Of a stretch of 64,000 nucleotides of DNA, positions 43,116 to 52,329 are shown one piece after another (position 1 is the first letter of the stretch; each line of letters starts with the position of its first letter). Under the pieces are notes generated by a model. The model was not told where the DNA came from. It saw nothing but the letters and a program-made list of their open reading frames with translations, and ran no database searches. The position numbers were made by a program, and so were the translations under genes. The stretch comes from JANQIO01 sp043585095 (lineage in GTDB: Bacteria > Pseudomonadota > Gammaproteobacteria > Pseudomonadales > Halieaceae). The stretch covers positions 2,852,001-2,916,000 of the forward strand of contig CP121321.1 of NCBI GenBank assembly GCA_043585095.1, read 5' to 3'.

Positions 43116-45239
43116 ATGACTCGCGGTAAAGACATGGTTCTTAAGCATCGTTCTGCGCTAAGCAAACACTGTTCAATCCTGCTCGCGCTTGCGGCCTCCA
43201 ATGGGTTCGCCGAACCGAACCAGCAAAGCTCCGAACATAGCTCTGACACTAACTCTGAATCTAACTCTGAATCCAACTACGAAGAAGTGGTCGTCTTTGG
43301 CCGCTCGATTCAGCAAGTGGGTGTTGCGACCACTGCGTCAGAGGGCCTGGTGGGATATGACGACATCCAACTGCCGCCGCTGCTGCGGGTGGGCGAATTG
43401 GTAGAGGCCGTGCCAGGTATGGTGGCAACGCAGCACTCCGGCACCGGCAAAGCCAACCAATACTTTCTGCGCGGCTTTAATCTGGATCACGGCACGGATT
43501 TCGCGGCCCGCGTGGACGGCGTTCCAATCAATATGCGCAGTCACGGTCATGGCCAGGGCTATCTTGATCTTAACTTCATGATTCCAGAGTTGGTGGAAAC
43601 CACCCGCTATCGCAAGGGCCCCTATCACGCGGCGTCCGGTGACTTCGCTTCAGCGGGCTCGGTCGACTTTTCCATGTACCGGGAGCTGCCAGAGACTTTG
43701 CTGCGTCTGACAGCCGGCGAGTTTGGCTACCAGCGGGGCTTGATTGCAGGTAGCACCACTCTTGGCGAAGGCACGCTGTTGGGGGCGATAGACGTCACGC
43801 ACTATGAAGGCCCCTGGGAGCTCGATGAAAATCTTGAGCAGAACAAGGCCTATTTCAACTATCGCTTTGGCGTGGGTGAACTCACGGCCAACCTTGGCCT
43901 GCAGCTTTACGAAAACACCTGGGATGCGACCGACCAGATTCCGCGCCGCGCTGTGGATAGCGGTCTGATCGATGCATTTGGTTTTATCGATCCTGATCTG
44001 GGTGGTGACACATCACGCTACGCATTGACCGCAGGGCTTTCCGGGGAGCGATGGCAGGCTGGCGGCTACTGGCTGGATTACGATCTTTCGCTGTACTCCA
44101 ACTTCACCTATCAGCTTGATAACCCCGACCAGGGCGATGAATTCGAACAGCGCGACAGCCGACAGCAGTGGGGACTGTGGCTGTCAGGTAACCAGCCACT
44201 GAACATTGGCAGCGCTGCCTCAACGCTGCGCTGGGGCACCGAACTGCGTTATGACGACATCGACGAAGTGGGGCTTTACCAAACGCGCTCTCGGGAGCGT
44301 TTGAGTGCCACGCGTCAGGATCAGGTAGCCGAAGCGTCGATTAGCGCCTGGGCGTCCATTGAGATGGCCGTCACCGAGCGGCTGCGGGGCGTAGTAGGTT
44401 TGCGTGGCGACGCCTATGACTGGGACGTCGACGCCCTGCGCGCCGCCAACAGTGGCGACGGCAACGACAGCCAGCTTAGTCCATCGCTAAATCTGGCGTA
44501 TCGTCTATCCGACTCACTGGAAAGCTATGCGAGTTGGGGCAGAGGGTTTCACTCCAACGACGTGCGCGGCGCGACGATATCCACCGATCCCGCATCCGGC
44601 GATCCCACTGATACGGTGGACGCTATCGCCCGATCCGAAGGCGCAGAGCTAGGCATTCGCTGGGAACGGGGACAGCGCGTTAATGTAAACGTGGTGGCGT
44701 TTTGGCTGGAACTGGATTCGGAGCTTGTCTACGTGGGCGACGCCGGCACAACCGAAGCCAATGATGCCACTCAGCGCACCGGGGTTGAGTTATCGGGCTT
44801 CTGGCAGGCAACCGACTGGCTCACATTAAATGCGGCGTATACGCGCACCGATGCCAAGTTTAAGGCAGACCAGGGCGGCGGCCGGGATATTCCAGGCGCC
44901 GTGGAGGACACCTTTACGCTGGGCGCCAATGCAAACTGGAACAATGGCCTGAATATCAATATGCGCCTGCGCTATCTGGGTGATGCACCGCTGGAAGAAA
45001 CCGGTCAGGTGCGCTCACAGTCCTCGTGGCTGCTTAACGCAGGGGCGGCATACCGGCGCGGCGCGACTGAATTTAGAGTGGACGCATTCAATCTGCTGGA
45101 TACAGGCAAAAACGATATTGCCTACTTCTATCCATCGCGCCTGTCAGGTGAACCGGCCGGTGGCGTTGAAGACGTGCACTTTCATCCCCTGGAACCCCGC
45201 AGCATCCGCGCCTCCGTTACGCTGTACTGGGGCGACTGA
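43116..45239 (+). CDS. TonB-dependent receptor
   Basis: 707 residues. After the signal peptide comes a short low-complexity stretch of repeated Ser/Glu/Asn (SDTNSESNSESNYEE) and the TonB box EEVVVFG. The plug has QYFLRGFNLDHGTDFAARVDG and HGHGQGYLDLNFMIPELVE. A barrel follows and ends SIRASVTLYWGD. The HGHG motif in the plug and the histidine-rich periplasmic protein just downstream point to a metal or metal complex as substrate, but this is inference. Confidence 0.9.
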   Translation: MTRGKDMVLKHRSALSKHCSILLALAASNGFAEPNQQSSEHSSDTNSESNSESNYEEVVVFGRSIQQVGVATTASEGLVGYDDIQLPPLLRVGELVEAVPGMVATQHSGTGKANQYFLRGFNLDHGTDFAARVDGVPINMRSHGHGQGYLDLNFMIPELVETTRYRKGPYHAASGDFASAGSVDFSMYRELPETLLRLTAGEFGYQRGLIAGSTTLGEGTLLGAIDVTHYEGPWELDENLEQNKAYFNYRFGVGELTANLGLQLYENTWDATDQIPRRAVDSGLIDAFGFIDPDLGGDTSRYALTAGLSGERWQAGGYWLDYDLSLYSNFTYQLDNPDQGDEFEQRDSRQQWGLWLSGNQPLNIGSAASTLRWGTELRYDDIDEVGLYQTRSRERLSATRQDQVAEASISAWASIEMAVTERLRGVVGLRGDAYDWDVDALRAANSGDGNDSQLSPSLNLAYRLSDSLESYASWGRGFHSNDVRGATISTDPASGDPTDTVDAIARSEGAELGIRWERGQRVNVNVVAFWLELDSELVYVGDAGTTEANDATQRTGVELSGFWQATDWLTLNAAYTRTDAKFKADQGGGRDIPGAVEDTFTLGANANWNNGLNINMRLRYLGDAPLEETGQVRSQSSWLLNAGAAYRRGATEFRVDAFNLLDTGKNDIAYFYPSRLSGEPAGGVEDVHFHPLEPRSIRASVTLYWGD

Positions 45240-45272
45240 CCCAAAACCAGCCAAAAGAGCAGGCAAAAAAAT

Positions 45273-45300
45273 ACCGCGCTTGCTGACTCGCAAGCGCGGT
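45273..45300 (-). terminator. Intrinsic terminator of the His-rich protein gene
   Basis: ACCGCGCTTGC (45273-45283) and GCAAGCGCGGT (45290-45300) form an 11-bp stem with a 6-nt loop. On the minus strand the stem is followed by a run of seven Ts after one A. It sits between the convergent receptor and His-rich genes. Confidence 0.85.
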
Positions 45301-45332
45301 GTGTTAGTGCCGCGATTTAACCGTGCACAGAT

Positions 45333-45677
45333 TTAGTCGTGGTGATGCTCTTCGCTGTGCTCGCTGTGGTGATGTTCGTGCTCGCTCTCGTGGCCATCGT
45401 CACCGTGGTGGTGCTCGTGCTCACTGTCGTGGCCGTCATCACCGTGATGATGCTCGTGCTCGCTGTCGTGACCATCTTTATCGTGATGATGCTCATGCTC
45501 ATTCTCGTGGCCGTCATTACCGTGGTGATGTTCGTGCTCATTCTCGTGCTTTTGCTCTTGCTCGTGGTGTGCTGCTGTAGCCAACTGCGGCGCCACGCCA
45601 ACACCGAGAGCCAGAGCCAATGCCGCCGGCATCAATCCGGTTGCCAGAGCCTGTTTGGTTTTTTTCGCGATATTCAT
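45333..45677 (-). CDS. Secreted histidine-rich repeat protein, probable periplasmic metal buffer
   Basis: 114 residues. A signal peptide (MNIAKKTKQALATGLMPAAL onward) ends near ATAA, residue 36. The mature part is nearly all His, Glu, Asp and Gly, with five 13-residue units of the type DSEHEHHHGDDGH at residues 45-109. Such clusters bind Zn, Ni, Cu or Co. The ATG at 45677 has GGAGA upstream. I do not recognise a named family. It is convergent with a TonB receptor, and a ZIP transporter with a His-rich loop lies 7 kb away. Confidence 0.88.
   Translation of the reverse strand: MNIAKKTKQALATGLMPAALALALGVGVAPQLATAAHHEQEQKHENEHEHHHGNDGHENEHEHHHDKDGHDSEHEHHHGDDGHDSEHEHHHGDDGHESEHEHHHSEHSEEHHHD
45351..45545 (-). 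repeat. Five in-frame 39-bp repeats within the His-rich gene
   Basis: Five consecutive 39-bp units encode 13-residue blocks ENEHEHHHGNDGH, ENEHEHHHDKDGH, two of DSEHEHHHGDDGH, and ESEHEHHHSEHSE. They differ mainly at silent or Asp/Glu/Ser positions, which suggests expansion by slippage or unequal exchange. Confidence 0.9.
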
Positions 45678-45758
45678 ACTACTGTCTCCGTAATCAGGGT
45701 AGCGCTGACGCAGAAACAGCAACAGCGGCAGCCTTACCAATCAATGTGTCTATCTTTA

Positions 45759-45794
45759 ATTACACTTTGTATCGTAAGCCTTAGATTACACTTT
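45759..45794. promoter_or_regulatory. Paired ATTACACTTT direct repeats upstream of the His-rich gene
   Basis: ATTACACTTT occurs at 45759-45768 and 45785-45794, 26 bp apart, about 80-120 nt upstream of the His-rich gene. Direct repeats at such spacing are a common response-regulator or activator layout. The 320-nt gap to the esterase gene shows nothing else I can name. Confidence 0.4.
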
Positions 45795-45997
45795 ACGCAA
45801 GCCCTTGCTGCCACTTGCCGCACTCGGTGGGGAAATTCACCCTTTACCGACCACCGCATGAACGGGATAAGCTCGCACGCGTGCTGCTTTGAAAGGTGTC
45901 GAGCTTATATCGCCGTTAACTGAATTATCCTGTTCGTCACAAAGCACTGGTAGAATCGTCGTAATAAAAATGGCACACACAAAGAGCTTCTGGTTTT

Positions 45998-47677
45998 ATG
46001 CATAACGCTTCGGCTAGACACACTACATCCCTTTTTGCATCCATGGTGGCGTTGGCACTGCTAACCGCCTGCTCGGATGGAAACGATAGCTTTGTCGAAA
46101 TCGAGCCACTGGCGCCACTCGGCGTGCAGGCCACGCTCGATAGTGGGCCTATAGAAGGCCAAGCCAGCGAGCGAGCGGTCGCCTGGGAGTATCTCGGCTT
46201 GCCATTCGCCGCGCCGCCGGTTGGTGAGCTGCGCTGGCGCGCGCCCCAGCCAGAAGAACCGTGGAGCGACGTTCGAGAAGCCAAAGCCCTGCCCAACTTT
46301 TGCCCTCAAGTGCCCTACTTCACCACGGATTTTGCCGGCAGCGAAGATTGCCTGTACCTCAACGTGTTCCGGCCCCAAACACAGGAGCGCGACTTACCGG
46401 TGTTTGTGTGGATTCACGGCGGCGGCAACAATAATGGCGATAGCGGCCAGCTCACGCCCGCCTACGACGGCGCGCGGTTGGCGGAACGCGGCAATATGGT
46501 CGTTGTCACAGTGCAATACCGTCTCGGTGCACTGGGTTGGCTATATCACCCTGCCTTACAGACAGGCGATGCACTAGATAGCTCGGGCAACTACGGTACG
46601 CTCGACCTGATCGCCGCACTGGAATGGGTGCAGGCCAATGCGCCGGCATTCGGCGGTGACCCGGAAAACGTCAGCATCGTCGGTGAATCCGCCGGCGCCG
46701 CTAACGTGCTGACCCTGCTGATCAGCCCGGAAGCCAGCGGCTTGTTCCATAAGGGCGTCGTACAAAGTCTGGGCGGACGCGTGAATTCAACCGCCGACGG
46801 TCTGTCCCAATCCGCCGACCTCGTCGATGCATTACAGGCACTGTCCGGCATCACCGAAACGTCGATGACAGATGCAGAGACCGCAGACTTTCTGCGCAGC
46901 TTCGACCCGGAAACCATCCTGAGCGCCGCCACTACCAGCGAGATTTACGGCGATGGCAGCGTTATACCGGAAGCCGGTTTTGGCCTGTTCGACAGCGGCG
47001 ACTTCGTTAACAAAGTGCCGCTGATTGTTGGCACCAACAAAGATGAGTACAAGCTTTACACCAACCCGCTGGGCTTTAACGAATACCCGGACGGCAGCGA
47101 TGAGTTGCGTGAGGCGGTAGGGAGCTTCCTCAGCGACGCCTGGCGCGTCACCGGCGCCGACACGTTGGCAACTCGCCTGCGCGCTATTGACGACATGCCT
47201 GCTGTGTATGTGTATCGCTTTAACTGGGGCTCGGTAGATGAAAACGGACAAAGCCCACTGCCCGGTGATTTCGGTAGCAGCGGCGGCGCGTTTCACAGCA
47301 GTGAAATCCCGTTCATGATGGCCAACGAAGACGTCTTTATCTTTGAAGACTTCACACCGTTCTTCTATATCGACAGCAACGCCGAAAGCCGCGCTGTAAT
47401 GAGCGACATCATGGTGAGCTACTGGTCCAGCTTTGCCTGGATGAGCGATCCCAACGCGGCTAACCTGCCAATCTGGGAACCCTGGCAAAACCAAAGCGAT
47501 GGCTTCAAAGCGGTGACGCTGGATGTCAGCAATCTTGATAACAGCCCGCGGGTTGAGCCGGACGCAACGGTGCTAACCGCTGAGGCAGTTTATGCCGAAG
47601 CGAACGCAACCCTGCAGGGTGAAGTACTTGCGGAGGTACTGCGGCGCCTGGACGGCTGGTTTGGAGCGAACCTGTAA
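45998..47677 (+). CDS. Carboxylesterase/type B lipase, lipoprotein
   Basis: 559 residues. The signal peptide ends in the lipobox LLTAC. The catalytic parts are FVWIHGGGNNNGDSG (oxyanion hole), nucleophile Ser in IVGESAGAANVL, the acid in VGTNKDEYKLYT, and His in GAFHSSEIPFM. FAAPPVGELRWRAPQP and EDCLYLNVFRP are standard type B blocks. It is an esterase on the membrane facing the periplasm or outside. Natural substrate unknown. Confidence 0.93.
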   Translation: MHNASARHTTSLFASMVALALLTACSDGNDSFVEIEPLAPLGVQATLDSGPIEGQASERAVAWEYLGLPFAAPPVGELRWRAPQPEEPWSDVREAKALPNFCPQVPYFTTDFAGSEDCLYLNVFRPQTQERDLPVFVWIHGGGNNNGDSGQLTPAYDGARLAERGNMVVVTVQYRLGALGWLYHPALQTGDALDSSGNYGTLDLIAALEWVQANAPAFGGDPENVSIVGESAGAANVLTLLISPEASGLFHKGVVQSLGGRVNSTADGLSQSADLVDALQALSGITETSMTDAETADFLRSFDPETILSAATTSEIYGDGSVIPEAGFGLFDSGDFVNKVPLIVGTNKDEYKLYTNPLGFNEYPDGSDELREAVGSFLSDAWRVTGADTLATRLRAIDDMPAVYVYRFNWGSVDENGQSPLPGDFGSSGGAFHSSEIPFMMANEDVFIFEDFTPFFYIDSNAESRAVMSDIMVSYWSSFAWMSDPNAANLPIWEPWQNQSDGFKAVTLDVSNLDNSPRVEPDATVLTAEAVYAEANATLQGEVLAEVLRRLDGWFGANL

Positions 47678-47716
47678 GCCTTTGCTGACTTACGCTTTTA
47701 TTAAAAGAGGCTCTAT

Positions 47717-48184
47717 TTAATAGTCAGGCAGGAACACGCCCTGCTCTGCATACCATTTCTCGTCCAGTTCCCAAACAATGCGGTCAACGTCCTCTTCTGC
47801 TTTAACAATGGCCGCTGCTGCGGCCTGCGTCTGCGCCATGGCGTCCTGCGCCGACATCATCGCTTCGCTGGTGACCGATTCTACTGTCAGGGATGGGTCG
47901 AGGATACGGAGGAAATGTAGCGGGCCCACTTCTGCAGATCGCGGGCTGGTCATCACCGCCACACCTTCCTTCAAAGACAACACGCGGAAAGGATAAGGGT
48001 ACGCCGACACGATCGGCGACGCCGCCAGCTTGTCATTGATCGCATCCACTCTGGGGTTGCTCGCCAGCAGTGTGTACAACAGAACTGCCGCAGCGACGGC
48101 CACCAAGGCGAAAAGATAGCGCTTTATAAATGGATCCAAACCCGGGGGCTGCTGAACTTCTGGCCTCTCATCCTGTTGCGTCAT
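47717..48184 (-). CDS. Hypothetical single-pass membrane protein
   Basis: 155 residues. One hydrophobic helix at about 24-42 (YLFALVAVAAAVLLYTLLA) follows a polar N-terminus. The rest is soluble: PYPFRVLSLKEGVAVMTSPRSAEVGPLHFLRILDPSL, an alanine-rich helical stretch (MAQTQAAAAAIVKAEEDVDR) and a C-terminus WYAEQGVFLPDY. I recognise no family. It is convergent with the esterase gene and probably anchored with its bulk in the periplasm. Confidence 0.7.
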   Translation of the reverse strand: MTQQDERPEVQQPPGLDPFIKRYLFALVAVAAAVLLYTLLASNPRVDAINDKLAASPIVSAYPYPFRVLSLKEGVAVMTSPRSAEVGPLHFLRILDPSLTVESVTSEAMMSAQDAMAQTQAAAAAIVKAEEDVDRIVWELDEKWYAEQGVFLPDY

Positions 48185-48335
48185 GCGCCCTCCTTAACTT
48201 CACTTGTTCACTGCTTAAGACGAATCTAATGCGTCATAGCTCTACGGCAAAGTTTACCGACTTTCACGATACCGGTGCAGGCAGGTAGCGGCGGTGCGGG
48301 CGGTGCGGCCGGCCAGGCCAGGCCAGGCGAGGTGC

Positions 48336-48357
48336 GGCCGGCTAGGTGCCGCCGGCC
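48336..48357 (-). terminator. GC hairpin after the beta-lactamase-fold gene
   Basis: GGCCGGC (48336-48342) pairs with GCCGGCC (48351-48357), directly after the stop of the minus-strand gene. There is no T-run. Just beyond it GTGCGGCCGGC occurs twice (48303 and 48332) with CCAGG triplets between, so the gap is a GC-rich low-complexity patch. Confidence 0.4.
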
Positions 48358-49728
48358 TCATAACGGCGGCAATGCCGCTGAAACACCTCGCACCAATTCG
48401 GCAAACCCGCTGGCCGCAGAATCAGACGCCAAACCCAGCCGCACAATCACCGCATTCTGCGACGGCAATACAATCACATACTGCCCGTTATGACCTGAAG
48501 CGTAGAACATGTCCCGGGGCAGCGAGGGATAGTCGGCGCCCTGGGTATTCAGCCAAAAACCGCGACCGTAGTTCCCTCGGGTCGCGGATTCCCTCGGCGT
48601 GACTGCACTGCGCATCCACGTCGCGGACAGCAACTCTGACTGGCCACGTAAGGCTGCCAACCAGAACTCCCCTAGCTTCAGCCAGTCTCTGGCGGTCATA
48701 TAAGTGTACGAAGAACCTACCTGCGTGCCACTCGCATCATGTTCTGCGACCACTTTGCGCAGGCCCAGCGGCTTAGCGAACTCCTCTTCTATCCACGCTA
48801 TGTAGGGGCGTTCCAAAGACTGCTGCCAGACCCAACTCGCCAAATTGGTATCGCCGCTGGAGTAGCTGAAGTTTTCGCCTGGCGGATGGGCCTGGCCGTT
48901 GGAGGCGGCGACCCGCCAGGCCGCGTCACTGCGAAACAGCATATTCACGGCATCTGTGCCGGGCCCGTACACCTCTTCGAAACCGAGCCCGCTTTCCATA
49001 TGCAATAAGTGCCCGAGCGTCAGAGACTCGGCAACAGAGCTGGCAAGATCCGCATCCACAGACGCAAGAGCAGGTGCTATCGGCATCGCCACAGACAAGA
49101 CTCCGCGCTCAACCTGCATGCCTATCCAGGTGGCCATAAGGCTTTTGTTCATAGACCAGCTTTGCAACGGCGTATGAGCGGTAGCCGGACGCGCATAGCG
49201 CTCTGCCAGCAGGCGGCCATTTTGGCTAACTAAAACGGCCAGGGTGCGGCGCTGCCCCTGCTGCGGCTCGGTGAATGCAGCGTCCAGAACCGGATTTAAC
49301 GCAGGTAGAACGCTGTTTAGCGAAGGCAGTTTTGCGACGGTGACATCGACGGCTGCTGCCCCCCGGGCCGACGCACTGCTCTCACGAGCGCTCGGCACAT
49401 CCGCCTGGGCATTGAGAACGCAACCTTCTGCGCCAATAAAGTCAGCCCGCGAGCGCACGCCTAACAGGCTTGCCTGCACAACGCCTTCGTCACGATCGAT
49501 CTCAACCGTCAAAGCGTCGAAAAGTGGCCCCAGCGCCCCTTGCGCAAGACGCACATCATTGTCAAAAACAAACTCGGCGGGCAGCCCGGCTACGAATACG
49601 CCGGAGCAAACCTGCTTCGCGGTGTAAGCCGTGGACACCTCGAATGCTTGCACCGTCCACCGTGCCGCAACGGCAAAGCCAATTACCAACAGTGCGATCA
49701 CCGTATTACGCAACAACTTCAACTGCAT
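48358..49728 (-). CDS. Serine hydrolase of the beta-lactamase (class C) family
   Basis: 456 residues. One N-terminal membrane helix (LLRNTVIALLVIGFAVAARW) and a domain of unclear type precede the hydrolase. The SxxK motif is WSMNKSLMATW, the YxN-like motif is FSYSSGDTNLASW, and the HxG-like end is FYASGHNGQYVIVLPSQNAVIVRLG. The family includes esterases and 6-aminohexanoate-dimer hydrolases as well as beta-lactamases. It is probably periplasmic and membrane-tethered; substrate unknown. Confidence 0.88.
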   Translation of the reverse strand: MQLKLLRNTVIALLVIGFAVAARWTVQAFEVSTAYTAKQVCSGVFVAGLPAEFVFDNDVRLAQGALGPLFDALTVEIDRDEGVVQASLLGVRSRADFIGAEGCVLNAQADVPSARESSASARGAAAVDVTVAKLPSLNSVLPALNPVLDAAFTEPQQGQRRTLAVLVSQNGRLLAERYARPATAHTPLQSWSMNKSLMATWIGMQVERGVLSVAMPIAPALASVDADLASSVAESLTLGHLLHMESGLGFEEVYGPGTDAVNMLFRSDAAWRVAASNGQAHPPGENFSYSSGDTNLASWVWQQSLERPYIAWIEEEFAKPLGLRKVVAEHDASGTQVGSSYTYMTARDWLKLGEFWLAALRGQSELLSATWMRSAVTPRESATRGNYGRGFWLNTQGADYPSLPRDMFYASGHNGQYVIVLPSQNAVIVRLGLASDSAASGFAELVRGVSAALPPL

Positions 49729-49879
49729 GGACGTTCCTTACTTGGCGCGCATATTTTTTGAATACGCCTTACAGCGATGCCCCCGGACGGGCGTAACCTC
49801 GCCGCCCAGAACCATCGCCCAACTAACGCTAGACGCGACTGCACTGGCGTGGAAGAGCACGCACAAACAGCCACCAACG

Positions 49880-50344
49880 TTAATGGTGCTCTTTAGGTAC
49901 CAGCACCACCACCGGAATCTCGCGATCGGTGGCGTCTTGATAGGCGCTATAGGGCGCGAAGTAATCAACCATCAGCGACCACAGCCGCTCGCGCTCCTCG
50001 CCCTCGGCGACTCGGGCCGTGGCATCAAACTGGTGGTTGGCGATTTTCACTTCAACGTTCGGGTCCGCATCCAAATTGAGGTACCAGGCAGGATGACGGG
50101 GTGCACCGCCCTTCGACGCAATAACGCAGTAGTTGCCGTCACCCGTCGGGCGATAGATCAACGGGAGTATCGACTCCTTACCCGACTTGCGCCCGGTGGT
50201 GAACAGCAACAGCGTGCTCAACATCCCTTCCCCGCCCACCGGCGTGGCATCCCAATAGTGCCCGGATTCGCCGTCGCGCAGGTAAAGCTCAATATGCTCT
50301 CTGATCCAGTCGGGCATTTCCGGGGGCAAGTTAATATCCGTCAT
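49880..50344 (-). CDS. DUF385/deazaflavin-dependent nitroreductase-family protein
   Basis: 154 residues from the ATG at 50344 (GGAG nine bases upstream); an ATG at 50359 is also in frame. Blocks are LLLFTTGRKSGKESILPLIY, YCVIASKGGAPRHPAWYLNLDADPNVEVKIA and a C-terminal YQDATDREIPVVVLVP. The family's Actinobacterial members use coenzyme F420. Whether this organism makes F420 is unknown, so FMN or no cofactor is possible. Confidence 0.87.
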   Translation of the reverse strand: MTDINLPPEMPDWIREHIELYLRDGESGHYWDATPVGGEGMLSTLLLFTTGRKSGKESILPLIYRPTGDGNYCVIASKGGAPRHPAWYLNLDADPNVEVKIANHQFDATARVAEGEERERLWSLMVDYFAPYSAYQDATDREIPVVVLVPKEHH

Positions 50345-50447
50345 CGTGCGCGTCTCCATTTGTCCAATATCAGAATCCTAACGCAGAACGATACAACGTG
50401 TCGGTTTCGCTTCTGATAGAGTATCGCAAACGCCATCTGGACCTGAT

Positions 50448-51526
50448 ATGAAACACTTTTTGCCCTGTATCGCGTTAAGTGCGGTGCTGCTGGGCGGTTG
50501 CGGCGACACCAAGACACCACCCGAAGCCACCCCCCAGGCCAGCGACTCTGCCGAGATGGTCCGCCCTGCGGACGTCGCGGCTCCATCGGGGTCATCCTCT
50601 GAGCAAACGCGCACGCAAGACGGCTACGCATTGCCGACGCGAGACGGCTGGTGGCGAAACCTGCCGCGACCGATATGGCGAGACTATCCCACCGTTAAAA
50701 CGCTCAATCCCTGGTTCGATGTGCACCAGATACGTGACGGTGTTTTTGCACTCTACGAATCAGGTCAACAGGCAGAAGCCATTTCCTGGCTGATCGTCGG
50801 CAGTCGGCAGGCTTTGCTGTTCGACACCGGCACCGGTATGGGCGATATCCGCAGTGTGGTGCGCCAACTGACGCGCCTACCGGTGATGGTGATCAATTCC
50901 CACTCACATACGCGCACGTCGGGGGCAACCACCAGTTCGACGATGTGCTCAGCCTCAATCATCCGCTGGTGCGGGAGCGAGCCAAAGGCCTCAGCAATGA
51001 TGAGGTTGGGCGCTATGCAGCGCGCGACGCCATCTGGAAACCGGTGCCTCCCAACCTGAATGCACTGGATTACACCGTTCAAGGCTGGAGCTTCTCGCGC
51101 TGGATCGACAACGGTCAGTTACTGGACCTGGGTGGCGTTCGACTGGAAGTATTGCGAACACCGGGCCACTCTCCAGACAGCCTGGTGCTTGTCGACCGAG
51201 GCCGCCGCCTGTTATTCACGGGTGACACGTTTTTATTGGACGAGATTTCCCTAACTGGCAGTAACTCTGATGTACTGGATTTCGCCGATAGCACAGCAAA
51301 ACTAGCGGCCCTCGCGGGCCAAATTGATCTGCTGTTAATGGCGCACAAGACACCGGTGGCAGAAGCGCGCTTTCTAAGTGACCTGGACCAAGCCATGCAG
51401 GGCATACTCAATGAGGCGGCGCCTTTTGAGCGAGACGGCAACAGGCGGATCTATCGCTTTCGCGGCTTTAGCATTGCCACGCTTGACCCGCCGATTGCTG
51501 AAGACGCCATTATTGATGCGCTGTAA
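50448..51526 (+). pseudogene. Metallo-beta-lactamase-fold lipoprotein, frame broken in the metal motif
   Basis: The first frame (from 50448) has a signal peptide, lipobox VLLGGC and an MBL N-terminus (SWLIVGSRQALLFDTGTGMGDIRSVVRQLTRLPVMVINSHSH). The homologous sequence then continues in another frame up to the stop at 51526 (HVGGNHQFDDV, LRTPGHSPDSLVLVDRGRRLLFTGDTF). The switch falls within about 50909-50915, inside the HxHxDH motif: after HSHT two bases stand where three are needed, removing the usual Asp codon. A one-base deletion, a sequencing error, or frameshifted expression are possible. Both halves look otherwise intact. Confidence 0.8.
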
Positions 51527-51593
51527 GCGAACTGCGGGCATTCTTAACCTATGCTCTTCGAACACTGAGTGAGCCATAGATGGACCTGAAGAT

Positions 51594-52319
51594 ATGATCG
51601 TTTACGGACACCGCGGCGCGCGCGGCGAGGCACCGGAAAACACCATCGCCGGATGCCAGCACGCGTTTGAACGCGGCGTTCGGCATCTGGAAATCGATCT
51701 CAGACTCTCGGCTGACAATGCACTGGTCGTCATTCACGATGACAGCGTGCGGCGCACCGCCGGCGTCGGCGGCAAGGTCGCGGATTTACATAGCCGAGAA
51801 TTGAAAGCGATGGATGCGCGACAGGACGGAACGCCCTGGCCCAACAAACGGGGTACCGGTGTGCCGACTCTGTCGCGACTGGTTAAGGCGGTGCCATCTA
51901 TTCAGCACTGGCAGCTAGAGCTCAAGCCCATGGGCCGGCAGTACAACCTGGCGCTGGCGGCGGCGACAAGCGACTGGCTGTCAACCAACGCATTAAATGC
52001 CGTGGTGACGTCGTCTTCGCCCTTGATTCTCAAAGCAATTAAGCGTGCCCTGCCCAAGCAAGCCGTTGGGCTGGTCGCCACCCGAAAAGACATCGATACC
52101 GTTCTGGAAGACTGCCAGTGCGACTACCTGATTGCGCACTGGAAAACCCTGGGAGATCGCCGACGCCAGCGTCGCCTGCAGCGTCGGGGCATACATATAT
52201 CTTCCTGGACAGTGAATGACGCCAGCGTGATTGAGAGCTTGTATCGACAGGGCATTGACAGCGTGATCACCGACTATCCCTCTATGGCACTGCCGCTGGT
52301 CGCGGGCTTAAGCCGTTGA
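51594..52319 (+). CDS. Glycerophosphodiester phosphodiesterase
   Basis: 241 residues, with no signal peptide. The start IVYGHRGARGEAPENT has the family's catalytic His and the Glu of the metal site. HLEIDLRLSADNALVVIHDDS carries the second His, and LQRRGIHISSWTVNDASVIESLYRQGIDSVITDYPS closes the barrel. It cleaves glycerophosphodiesters to glycerol 3-phosphate and an alcohol, as cytosolic UgpQ does. Confidence 0.92.
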   Translation: MIVYGHRGARGEAPENTIAGCQHAFERGVRHLEIDLRLSADNALVVIHDDSVRRTAGVGGKVADLHSRELKAMDARQDGTPWPNKRGTGVPTLSRLVKAVPSIQHWQLELKPMGRQYNLALAAATSDWLSTNALNAVVTSSSPLILKAIKRALPKQAVGLVATRKDIDTVLEDCQCDYLIAHWKTLGDRRRQRRLQRRGIHISSWTVNDASVIESLYRQGIDSVITDYPSMALPLVAGLSR

Positions 52320-52329
52320 TCTTAAAAAC

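Noticed and set aside
45351..45545. 39-bp repeats considered as a CRISPR array
   Set aside because: The units abut without spacers, keep the reading frame, and encode a signal-peptide-led His-rich protein.
45323..45923. Hydrophobic plus-strand frames over the His-rich gene
   Set aside because: They are the antisense of GTG/CAC-rich His codons, which read as Val and Leu repeats, and have no ribosome site or family match.
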